This document shows positions 35,310 through 43,800 of a stretch of DNA of 64,000 nt, piece after piece (within the stretch, counting starts at the first letter, position 1; every line of letters starts with the position of its first letter). A program made the position numbers and the translations under genes. The notes below the pieces were generated by a model that saw only the letters and a list, made by a program, of their open reading frames with translations, was not told where the DNA came from and made no database searches. The stretch is from positions 1 through 64,000 of the forward strand of contig DIKQ01000005.1 in the NCBI GenBank assembly GCA_002424605.1, written 5' to 3'. The DNA comes from Cloacimonetes bacterium UBA5614 (GTDB lineage: Bacteria > Cloacimonadota > Cloacimonadia > Cloacimonadales > Cloacimonadaceae).

Positions 35310-36353
35310 CTACTTTAAACTTATGCTATAAATGCTCACAATTCCCTTTGCCGGATTGAATGCAACCAATCTGTCATCTATGATATCTATCAGTTCATTT
35401 TGCGGGTCATCTTTGAATTTCAATTTACCAAGATAGTGACCCTTCAGATTGTAAATTCTTTGCACCAGAGGATACTCCCTGTTGAGTTTCCGCCAAGAGC
35501 CAATAATCAGGAAATCCTGTCCTAAAACCAATTGATATGGTTCCTTGCTCAAACCCTTGTCCACTTGCAAGGGTAATTTATCCATAAAATAAATACTAAA
35601 AACTCTCGGTGCCTTGATTTCAAATTCTGTTGTGGTGTTGTTCCGATACAGGCTGGCATGCGGTTTGTCAAACTGATTTTCCAGCAGGAGCATGGCATCT
35701 TTGCTGTTATCATCAAGCATCAGACTTCTGTATGAAAAATGTTTGTTAATGGATTCTTGTGTAATATCAACATTCTTTAATTCTTTTGGTGCCTGGTCTG
35801 GTTGTTCCTGGTGCAATTGCATTAATGCCATACTTTTTCTGGGCTTTTTTTTAGACGCACTCATTGAAGTATAGTATATTTTGTGGTCGTATTCAACTAA
35901 ATTAATGATATCATTTTGATCATCGAAGGGAAAATCAGTCCTAATGTGCATGCCATCTGTTGAATAGTAGTCTATCTGTTTATTCTGCCAGAAAACATAA
36001 GCCAGCAAATTGCTTTGGGGCAGATAATACAGGTTTTTATCTACAAATACCTCCCCATATCCTTTATCGGCAGGGAATTGAAATTGGTTATATGGCTCTC
36101 CAGAATAACTGTAACAATAGCTTTTGGTATGGGTTGTATCACTGGCATCAGTCACGTAGATAAGTGAATCAGATAAAGCAAAGCTGACCGCATACCCATC
36201 AAGAACTCTGTGATTGGGATTTAACGTAATTCCGGGAATTGTGAATTTTGTTAAAAGCTGGAGATTATATTTTTTACCAAACACAGCCCATGAGAACACT
36301 ATAACAATAACTAATAGTATAAGGATTGCGCTAACAAGCTTTTTGTTTTTCAT
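35310..36353 (-). CDS. Membrane-anchored beta-propeller-like protein, unknown function
   Basis: A 347-residue protein with one N-terminal anchor (about 6-26) and an outward domain of repeating strands (LSDSLIYVTDASD, KNLYYLPQSN, KIYYTSMSAS, GQDFLIIGSWR, LVQRIYNLKGHYLGKLKF, DDRLVAFNPAKG), reading like a 6-bladed propeller of the 6-bladed beta-propeller family. That name fits the strand spacing but is an inference. GGAG precedes the ATG. It is transcribed alone, just upstream of pyrB but with its stop 92 bases before it, so it could share a transcript into pyrB. Confidence 0.65.
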   Translation of the reverse strand: MKNKKLVSAILILLVIVIVFSWAVFGKKYNLQLLTKFTIPGITLNPNHRVLDGYAVSFALSDSLIYVTDASDTTHTKSYCYSYSGEPYNQFQFPADKGYGEVFVDKNLYYLPQSNLLAYVFWQNKQIDYYSTDGMHIRTDFPFDDQNDIINLVEYDHKIYYTSMSASKKKPRKSMALMQLHQEQPDQAPKELKNVDITQESINKHFSYRSLMLDDNSKDAMLLLENQFDKPHASLYRNNTTTEFEIKAPRVFSIYFMDKLPLQVDKGLSKEPYQLVLGQDFLIIGSWRKLNREYPLVQRIYNLKGHYLGKLKFKDDPQNELIDIIDDRLVAFNPAKGIVSIYSISLK

Positions 36354-36425
36354 AACAACTCCTTATTTACCAGCTATCTATATACAATGCCTTGTCAAGC
36401 ATTTCTTTATAAAACTCCCTTGCTT

Positions 36426-36494
36426 GCCACCTGGGGTCCACGTGGGGTCCTCCTGGGGTAAGCCCAGGTGGATGTCAGGTGGATGCCAGGTTGG
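36426..36494. repeat. 11-bp inverted iteron array, copy F (GC-rich units)
   Basis: Three direct units (36426-36436 GCCACCTGGGG, 36437-36447 TCCACGTGGGG, 36448-36458 TCCTCCTGGGG), spacer TAA (36459-36461), then three inverted units (36462-36472 GCCCAGGTGGA, 36473-36483 TGTCAGGTGGA, 36484-36494 TGCCAGGTTGG). The unit sequence is unrelated to copies A-C, yet the 11-bp period and the 3-bp spacer are the same. It lies between divergent valS and the 36353 gene. Confidence 0.85.
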
Positions 36495-36596
36495 ACTTAA
36501 GCGTCAAGAGTGTTGACAAGATATTTGACATCAGGATTTTGACCATATAGACAAGGCGAATACTTTCCCGACCCCAGTGAAAAAGAGGTAAGAAAA

Positions 36597-39260
36597 ATGG
36601 AAATCAGCAAGACCTATGACCCTTCTCAGCTTGAGAAGAAATGGTACGCGTTCTGGTCGGAAAAGGGTTATTTCACGCCTGAAGTGGATAAAACCAAGCA
36701 ACCCTTTACCGTCCTCATCCCTCCGCCCAATGTGACAGGCATCCTGCACATGGGGCACGTGCTCAACAACACCCTGCAAGATGTCATTGTCCGATATCAC
36801 CGCATGTGCGGTGAACCGGCCCTCTGGCTGCCCGGCGTAGACCACGCGGGCATCGCCACGCAGAACGTTGTGGAAAAGCAGCTTGCCACCGAAGGGAAAA
36901 ACCGCCACCAAATAGGTCGTGAAGAACTGGTTGGGTTAATCTGGAAGTGGAAAGAGGAAAAAGGCGACAGAATCATCGAACAGCTCAAACAGCTTGGCTG
37001 TTCCTGCGACTGGTCGCGCCTGCGCTTTACCATGGACGAAATGCTGTCCAAAGCGGTGAAGGAAGTGTTTGTCTCCCTTTACAACGACGGATTGATTTAT
37101 AAAGGCAAATATATCATAAACTGGTGTCCGCGCTGTGTGACAGCCCTGGCAAATGACGAAGTGGAGCATGCCGACGAGACAGGCAAACTCTGGCACATCC
37201 ATTACCCCTTCAAGGACGGCAGTGGAAAAGTGACCATCGCCACCACGCGTCCGGAAACTATGCTGGGTGACGTGGCAGTTGCCGTGAATCCCAAAGACGA
37301 AAGGTACACAGACCTGATTGGCAAAGAGCTGGTCCTTCCGCTCACAGGCAGGACTATTCCGATTATTGCCGACGACTATGTGGATAAGGAATTCGGAACC
37401 GGTTGCGTAAAGGTGACGCCTGCTCACGACCCCAATGACTTTGAGATTGGCAATCGCCATAATCTGGAACGCCTGCTGGTCATGGATGAGCACGGCATCA
37501 TGAACGAAAATGCGCCAGAGCAGTTCCGGGGTATGGACCGCTATGCCTGCCGAGAGAAAATCATAGAGCTTTTGCAGGAGCAAGGCCTGCTTCACAAGAT
37601 AGACAGCCACGAACTGGCGGTGGGACATTGCTACCGCTGCGACACAGTGATTGAGCCCTACCTCAGCGACCAGTGGTTCGTGAAGATGAAACCGCTAGCC
37701 GAAGAAGCCATCAAGGTGGTGGAAAGCGGTGAAGTGAAGTTCCAGCCGGAGCGTTGGACCAAGGTTTACATGCATTGGATGAACAACATCCGCGACTGGT
37801 GCATAAGCAGGCAAATCTGGTGGGGACACCGCATCCCGGCATACTATTGCGAGGCGTGCGGCAAGATGGAAGTTGCCAAGGAAATGCCCGAGACCTGTTC
37901 AGAATGCGGACACAAAGCATTCCGGCAGGACGAGGACGTGCTGGATACCTGGTTCAGCAGTTGGCTCTGGCCTTTTTCCACCATGGGCTGGCCTGACGAA
38001 ACGGAAGACCAGAACTATTTCCTGCCCACCAATATCCTGATTACTGCGCCGGAAATCATCTACCTCTGGGTGGCGCGCATGATAATGTCCACCCTGCATT
38101 TCAAGGGAATGATTCCGTTTGACACTGTGCTATTGCATGGCACGGTGCGTGACGAAATCGGGCGCAAGATGAGCAAGAGTTTGGGCAACAGCCCCGACCC
38201 GATAGATATCATCGAAACCGTCGGTGCCGACGCCCTGCGTTTTAGCATGGTCTTCAGCACTCCCAAGGGTGCGGATGTCTTTTACAGCGATGCCATCCTG
38301 GAGACGGGGCGCAACTTTGCCAATAAAATCTGGAATGCCTACCGCTTTATCATGATGAACGCGGAAACGATACCCGGCCTGCCAAAACCCGGGGAACTGG
38401 AGCTTGAGCTGGCTGATAAATGGATATATTCACGCCTTAATGAGGTGACTGCCGAAGCCAGGGCGCATTATGAAAACCTGCGACTGAATGATGCCGCCCA
38501 GGTGCTCTTTAAGTTTATCTGGGACGAATTCTGCAGTTGGTACATCGAGCTCAGCAAGGACCGGCTCTATTCCGGAACTGAAGGCGCAGAGCCGAACAAG
38601 GCGCAGTTGACAGCGAAATATATCCTGCTGGACATTATGCAGGCAAGCATGCGTCTGCTGCACCCCATTATGCCGTTTATCACGGAAGAGCTCTGGCAGG
38701 GAATTAAGACACACTTCCCGATGCCGGAGGACTCCATTATGATAGCGCTGTTCCCCACGGTAGACAGCAAGCTGATTGATAAATCCATAGCTGACGAGAT
38801 GGCGTTCATGCAGGAAAGCATCGTCGCTATCAGGAACCTGCGTAAACAGGTCAATCTGCCACCTGCCACAGAGATAAGTATTCATATCAGGTTAGCAGAA
38901 ACGAAGCAGCAGGGGCTTTTTAACCGCTATGAGTCATACTTCCGAAAGCTGGCAAAAGTTACTGAACTGAAAGCGGAAGCCGGCTTGCTGAAACCGCCTG
39001 CTTCCATAGCTGCCGTGGTCCGCAACCTGGAGATTTTCCTGCCGCTCAGCGGACTGGTTGATTTAGCCCAGGAAAAAGCCCGGCTCACCAAACAACTGGA
39101 AAAGCTGGAAGGCGAACTCAACGGCATTCAGCGCAAGCTGGCGAACGAGAACTTCGTCAACAATGCCAAGCCGGAAGTGGTGGAAAAGGAAAAGGAAAAG
39201 CTGGCGGAAGTCAATACCAAAGTGGAGCTTACCCGCAGTCAGATAACCGATTTGGGATAA
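36597..39260 (+). CDS. valS: Valyl-tRNA synthetase
   Basis: ValS charges tRNA-Val. The 887 residues are the usual bacterial length. PPPNVTGILHMGH (42-54) is the HIGH motif, GRKMSKSLGNSPDP holds KMSKS at 524-528, and the editing domain between them includes TTRPETMLGDVAVAVNP and VTPAHDPNDFE. Two CxxC-type pairs (CEACGKME, CSECGH near 425-440) suggest a zinc site. A C-terminal coiled coil (from about 825: KARLTKQLEKLEGELNGIQ) binds tRNA. No T-box leader is visible; a possible TTGACA box at 36525 is 15 bases from TATAGA. It is followed by its own terminator. Confidence 0.98.
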   Translation: MEISKTYDPSQLEKKWYAFWSEKGYFTPEVDKTKQPFTVLIPPPNVTGILHMGHVLNNTLQDVIVRYHRMCGEPALWLPGVDHAGIATQNVVEKQLATEGKNRHQIGREELVGLIWKWKEEKGDRIIEQLKQLGCSCDWSRLRFTMDEMLSKAVKEVFVSLYNDGLIYKGKYIINWCPRCVTALANDEVEHADETGKLWHIHYPFKDGSGKVTIATTRPETMLGDVAVAVNPKDERYTDLIGKELVLPLTGRTIPIIADDYVDKEFGTGCVKVTPAHDPNDFEIGNRHNLERLLVMDEHGIMNENAPEQFRGMDRYACREKIIELLQEQGLLHKIDSHELAVGHCYRCDTVIEPYLSDQWFVKMKPLAEEAIKVVESGEVKFQPERWTKVYMHWMNNIRDWCISRQIWWGHRIPAYYCEACGKMEVAKEMPETCSECGHKAFRQDEDVLDTWFSSWLWPFSTMGWPDETEDQNYFLPTNILITAPEIIYLWVARMIMSTLHFKGMIPFDTVLLHGTVRDEIGRKMSKSLGNSPDPIDIIETVGADALRFSMVFSTPKGADVFYSDAILETGRNFANKIWNAYRFIMMNAETIPGLPKPGELELELADKWIYSRLNEVTAEARAHYENLRLNDAAQVLFKFIWDEFCSWYIELSKDRLYSGTEGAEPNKAQLTAKYILLDIMQASMRLLHPIMPFITEELWQGIKTHFPMPEDSIMIALFPTVDSKLIDKSIADEMAFMQESIVAIRNLRKQVNLPPATEISIHIRLAETKQQGLFNRYESYFRKLAKVTELKAEAGLLKPPASIAAVVRNLEIFLPLSGLVDLAQEKARLTKQLEKLEGELNGIQRKLANENFVNNAKPEVVEKEKEKLAEVNTKVELTRSQITDLG

Positions 39261-39284
39261 AGCAATATCTATATTCTAATATAA

Positions 39285-39313
39285 AGGGCAGGATCGCTAT
39301 CCTGCCCTGTTTT
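39285..39313 (+). terminator. Terminator of valS
   Basis: AGGGCAGGAT (39285-39294), loop CGCT, ATCCTGCCCT (39299-39308), then GTTTT. The stem also stands at the end of the leftward GNAT gene on the other side. Confidence 0.85.
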
Positions 39314-39329
39314 ACTTATGTGAGCTCTG

Positions 39330-39911
39330 TTAAGTTTTTCCCAGATTCCATTCACTCTTTAAAAGTGAATAAAGGTACTGGTCATAAAAGTTCCCTTTTA
39401 TGTTGTAGTGGTCTCTTAAACTCCCATCTTTTTTAAAACCGTTTTTTTCCATGACTTTTGATGCCCTGATATTCAAGGAACTGGTTTCACCATAAATCTT
39501 ATGGAGCCATGGAAAGTCTTTTTCAAAGATTCGAGCCAAAAACAACGATAGCATGATTGAGCCCAATCCATTGCCACGAAAATCATTAAACATGGCGAAA
39601 CTGACCTCACTGCTTCTATTACGTTTTATGAAGTTATGCAGACATACAAAGCCAATATATTGACCTGTATGCTTATCCTGTAACAGGTAGTAGGCTGATG
39701 CAGCCAAAGTTACTTTGAAGTGTTTCTGAAACTGCAAGAATCTCTCTTCGCTGTATGGAGCAAGTTCAGGATTAAAATCCTGATAACAAAACAATTCTTT
39801 CTCATCTTCATTGATTTCCCACATGAAGTATACCTTCATTAGTTCAGGGTCATCGTTAATGCGCACTAATTGATAGGTTAGATCTTCTGATTTGTTGTTC
39901 AAATCGGGCAT
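39330..39911 (-). CDS. GNAT-family acetyltransferase (RimJ/RimL-like)
   Basis: A 193-residue GNAT of the RimJ/RimL type. SEVSFAMFNDFRGNGLGSIMLSLFLARIF contains the acetyl-CoA-binding RGNGLG loop; LNIRASKVMEKNGFKKDGSLRDH is the characteristic C-terminal segment with the N-x3-S-x3-EKxGF pattern. Such enzymes acetylate protein N-termini, nucleotide sugars or antibiotics; the substrate cannot be told. The first 60 residues are less conserved. It has no coupled neighbour: a 549-base gene-poor region lies upstream and the valS terminator downstream. Confidence 0.85.
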   Translation of the reverse strand: MPDLNNKSEDLTYQLVRINDDPELMKVYFMWEINEDEKELFCYQDFNPELAPYSEERFLQFQKHFKVTLAASAYYLLQDKHTGQYIGFVCLHNFIKRNRSSEVSFAMFNDFRGNGLGSIMLSLFLARIFEKDFPWLHKIYGETSSLNIRASKVMEKNGFKKDGSLRDHYNIKGNFYDQYLYSLLKSEWNLGKT

Positions 39912-40079
39912 ATGCGTTCCTTATAGCAAATAGGGATGGCTTCCTTACGATATCATTGCTACTCTGAAAACAATAATATATCTCAGAAAGTCATCATTGT
40001 TGAAAATTCAAGGATGTATATACAATTCTCAGCGTTATACTATGTCTGTCAAGAGGAATTTATTTAACGCTTTTATACT

Positions 40080-40185
40080 TTAGGCTGATAAAACCAGCAT
40101 TTTCTTAATGAAACGTTTCTGTCCGGATTGCATATGACAATAATATACTCCGTTGGAAACGTGTTTGTTCTGAGCATCCATTCCA
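40080..40185 (-). pseudogene. Decayed 3' end of a C-terminal-sorting-domain gene
   Basis: On the minus strand the sequence reads DAQNKHVSNGVYYCHMQSGQ followed by KRFIKKMLVLSA and a TAA at 40082-40080. This is the closing block of the FlgD/Por-like domain carried by four intact genes in this window. A TGG-AAT (Trp-Asn) of the expected WNGxD motif sits at 40185-40180 but in a different frame, and a TGA interrupts just beyond. No upstream body remains before the GC-rich hairpin at 40238. The read is a leftover gene end after deletion. Confidence 0.65.
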
Positions 40186-40237
40186 CTCTATTCAATGGTA
40201 TTAGGGGCATCTTGGCTTGCAAACTCCACATTTTGTG

Positions 40238-40295
40238 CCCCACCCGCCCGCTTGATTTTGAGAGAGCATATCAAGAGGGCGGGTGGGGATTTTTT
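40238..40295 (+). terminator. Very strong orphan terminator-like hairpin
   Basis: CCCCACCCGCCC (40238-40249) pairs perfectly with GGGCGGGTGGGG (40277-40288); an inner CTTGAT/ATCAAG pair extends the stem, and ATTTTTTG follows. No rightward gene precedes it after the valS terminator at 39285, so either a small RNA ends here or it belongs to the decayed region. The DNA at 40186-40237 and 40338-40460 shows no gene. Confidence 0.7.
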
Positions 40296-40319
40296 GATGC
40301 TCCGTGCCAAACATATCTC

Positions 40320-40337
40320 CCGGGGTTTACACCCCGG
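40320..40337. repeat. Short GC hairpin CCGGGG/CCCCGG
   Basis: CCGGGG (40320-40325), loop TTTACA, CCCCGG (40332-40337). A compact REP-like hairpin in the gene-free stretch between the orphan terminator and the tRNA gene. Confidence 0.4.
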
Positions 40338-40460
40338 TCTATGTTATACCATATCTGCGATGTTCATAAAGAAATCCACAGTTAGATGCAATATTCCTCA
40401 GGATTTGTTGTTAGTATAATCCATACGGATACTTTACTTGTTATTGCTTGAATAAAACCA

Positions 40461-40536
40461 TGGTGGAGCTAGCGAGGATCGAACTCGCGACCTCATGATT
40501 GCGAACCATGCGCTCTCCCAGCTGAGCTATAGCCCC
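40461..40536 (-). tRNA. tRNA-Ala, anticodon CGC
   Basis: The minus strand folds as a full 76-base cloverleaf: acceptor GGGGCTA with TAGCTCC, D-stem GCTC/GAGC, anticodon stem with loop TTCGCAA (anticodon CGC, reading GCG), T-stem GCGAG/CTCGC with TTCGATC, discriminator A and an encoded CCA. The third acceptor pair is G-U, the alanine identity mark. There is no sign of an integrated element at its 3' end. Confidence 0.95.
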
Positions 40537-40629
40537 AACGCAAAGTCCAATCCGCCGTGTATCGCCTCTTTTGTCAACCGGAATTTCTCTTTTCCCGGCT
40601 CCTGCCCGGCTTTCAATTACCACAATATG

Positions 40630-40732
40630 ATGACAGCATATCTGCTGTATAACTGCAGCATATTATCAGGACTTTATTATACTGAAGATATCCTGCAACT
40701 ATACTGCAACTATACTGCAACCCTACAGAGGA
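40630..40732. repeat. 11-bp inverted iteron array, copy G (imperfect)
   Basis: Left side units 40630-40640 ATGACAGCATA, 40641-40651 TCTGCTGTATA, 40652-40662 ACTGCAGCATA; 26-bp middle; right side 40689-40699 TATCCTGCAAC, 40700-40710 and 40711-40721 TATACTGCAAC, and a weak fourth unit to 40732. The sides are inverse to each other (TATnCTGCA versus CTGCnGyATA) with several mismatches. It lies between the tRNA-Ala gene and the terminator of the 40871 gene. Confidence 0.65.
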
Positions 40733-40789
40733 TATTATGGGAAAAGCATGGAAAAGGGAAACGGAAAAGATGTGTGATTACGGACTGCA

Positions 40790-40822
40790 AAAGAAAAGGT
40801 GAGCCGTTTGACCGGCTCACCT
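40790..40822 (-). terminator. Terminator of the 40871 gene
   Basis: On the minus strand AGGTGAGCCG pairs with CGGCTCACCT around a 6-base loop, followed by TTTCTTTTG. It lies 49 bases after the stop codon. Confidence 0.85.
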
Positions 40823-40870
40823 GAATCAGGATAATGGCGTCCCTTCCAGCGGGGCGCAACGGTTATGAAA

Positions 40871-43800
40871 TCACTTCATAAGTATCATGCGGCGGGTGGA
40901 ACTGAAGCCGTCTGCCTGCATGCGGTAGAGATAAACTCCACTGGAGACAGCTTTGCCTGCCTCGTCGCGTCCGTTCCAGACAGCGCTGTAGAAGCCGTTG
41001 CCCTTGTGCTCATTGACCAGGGTGCGGACCTTTTCGCCTTTCAGGTTATAAACGGTGATATTGACCCTGGAAGGATTCTTCACGCTGTAGCGGATGGTGG
41101 TCTGCGGGTTGAAGGGATTGGGATAGTTTCCGCCCAGAGAGGTGACTTCCGCCGGGATGATGACTTCCGAGCCGTCGGAAGTGATGTTGACCGTTATCGT
41201 ATTGGACGGTGCGGATTCATAGAGGTCATAATAGACGTTGGTAACGTAATAGTCGTAGCTGCCGTTGGGCAGGTTGGTGTCTGTGTGGGTTGCCATCTCA
41301 TACAAAGTGAAATCGGTGATATTGGCAACCAACTGATTGTCCCGGTAAACAAAGAGGGCAGTCAGGTTTTCCCAGTCACGCAGGGATTCGTTTTGCACGG
41401 GAACAGGTCCGGGTGCCCAGGTAAGGGTAACGTTGTTGCCCACAATCTCCAGAACGGATAACAGGGTGGGCGGTTCAAAGGTTGCAGGGGTTATATCCGC
41501 CAGGGCACGGCTGGTGAAATAGCTGCCGTCAACCCTGGAATTGGGGATTCCGACCAGGTTTACCGGCATGGTGGGAATGGCTGTCCCGATATAGTCCGCA
41601 TCATAGAAAGTGGTCCTGAAGGCATAATCCGCGGTGTCATCAGAGAAAGAATAGACCGTTCCGACCGCAAATGTGCCCGTGGGGTCATTGAAAGAGCAGT
41701 TCAGTATCTGGACCAGTTCGGATTCATATTCATCAAAGTTAGTGCCCAGGTCGTTGATAGAGATTACCTGCGGGACGATAACATTGCCGGTTGAGGTGGC
41801 AGGACCGGGATTCATGGTGGGTACAAACTGCAGCATACCGCCGTATTCAGACATGGTGCCCAACAGACCTGTGATGCCGTCTCCCAGATTATACTGGGTT
41901 GTGATGATTCCTGCCAGGTCATCTATCAGAATGGCTGCCGTGGTATCCTGGACATATTTCTGGTTACGGAAGGTCTGCTTGAAGGTGAGAATCACTTCGC
42001 TGTTGACGCTGTAAAGGGTTGTACCGTCCGCTGTCAGAGTCCTGAGGGTTGCGAGATTCAGAGCAGAGACAGGGAAGGTATAGACAGCAGTGGCTACAAA
42101 GCTGTTTTCCAGTCCTGCAGCAGTCGCAATCGCCTTCACCGTGGTGGAAACAGATATGGTGAGAGGAGTGGTGTAAACCATTGAACCTGTATCCGGAGTG
42201 CTGCCGTCCAGTGTGTAATAAATAACGGCATCAGGTGTGGTGGACGAAATCGTCACTGTAAGAGGTGTGAAGTAAATGCCTGCCGGAGGGTCAAAGGTAG
42301 GTGTGGCGGTATTGTCTCCTGCTACCGGAGTAAAGGTGTGGACACCCAGGTCAGTTATGTAATCCTGGGCAAAGACAATCCATTGGGAATCGTCTGCATT
42401 GGTGCCGGCTGAAGCAGCCCAATCCGTGGTGGGAGATATCACTGTGGGTTTGCGGATGAGAGTGTGGTCCAGCATGGCATTGGTAACGCCGGCGACAGGC
42501 CAGGCAATGCCGGGATTTTCCCCCACGATGCCAATCATGTCTATCAGGGTAGTTCCCTGGAACAGACCCAGTGCATCGTTGCCGTTGTAGTAGGTTACGG
42601 TGCTGGTGACATCTGCTATTGCCAGGATTGTGGCATTGGCGCTGGCATTGGCAATCACATAGACATCGTTGTTGGCAAGGGTACCGGTCAGGGCAAGGGT
42701 TGTGCTCCAGGCATTACCGTTGGTGGCAAGCTTTACGGAGTACTGGGTAAGGTCCACAGGCTGTCCGGTGCCGTTGAAAATCTCCAATGCTTTGTTGTTG
42801 GAAGAGCCTTCCACATATTCGGAGAAGAAGAGATTGGTGGCAACCGGAGGAGGTTCGATGCCTCCATTGTCCTGAGCCACTATCAGGTTATTCCTGCCAT
42901 AGGCAACCAGCTTTCCGGCTGCGCCGGTCATGCCCATAAAACGGGTGCTGTTAAACGTAAGAGCCGGGAAGGTCTCCTGTGTCCAGGTTGCCCCGAAATC
43001 GGTGGATTTGACCAGCGACCAGGAGTTACCGATATTGGTGGTGGTATTGTCAGAACTGTATCCTGCAGCCCAGAACACATTGTTTTCATCACACCAGACG
43101 CCATACAGGTCATCCAGACAACTTTCGGTTCCGGCTGTCCAGTCGCCTGCCGTCATACCGCCGTTGGCAGTATAGTAAATCTCTCCAAGGGTATTGACCA
43201 GCACGCCGATATTGGCGTCCTTGAACCAGATATCCCTGATTTGGGCAGTCGTACCGCCGACTATGATGGGAGCCCAGCTCTGGCCTCCGTTTTGCGTGAT
43301 GAAAAGCTGTCCGGCGCTTGAACCGGCAAAACCTATATCGGCTGTCTTGAAGAATGTGCAGTAGAGAATGCTGGAACCGAGTCCCGTGCCGTTCATCATT
43401 GACCAGGTCAAGCCGCCGTCCGTGGTCTTGGCATTGATATTGCTGGAACCGACTGCATAGCCGACCAGTTCACTCGGGAAGAATATTTCGTAGTAAATCT
43501 GGGTGGATGTGACACCGGGTATGGTGAAAGTTGTCCAGTCCGCCCCGCCATTGGTAGTACTGAAAATCTTGCCCGTGGTCCTGCCGCTCACCCAACCCTC
43601 ATTGGCATTCTTGAAATAAGTGGAGTAATAGATATCAAAGTTGTTGGGCACGTGCACCCTGTCAAAGCTCTGTCCGCTGTCTGTAGTCTTGATGATATAA
43701 CCCTTGTCGCCCACCAGGTACCAGGTGTCGGCATCAGGAGCAGACCCGCTGAAGAGGTCGATAGCGTTTGCCACTTTATCTGTCCAGGATACGCCCTGGT

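Noticed and set aside
36354..36596. T-box leader before valS
   Set aside because: No T-box core sequence or antiterminator; the region is filled by iteron array F and a plausible promoter.
40461..40536. tRNA-Ala as the integration site of the prophage
   Set aside because: The prophage border is about 12 kb away and no duplicated tRNA 3' end is seen.
42464..43321. 285-codon open frame opposite the 1295-residue secreted protein
   Set aside because: Antisense shadow in repeat-rich coding DNA; no ribosome site, low-complexity Gly/Val-rich product.
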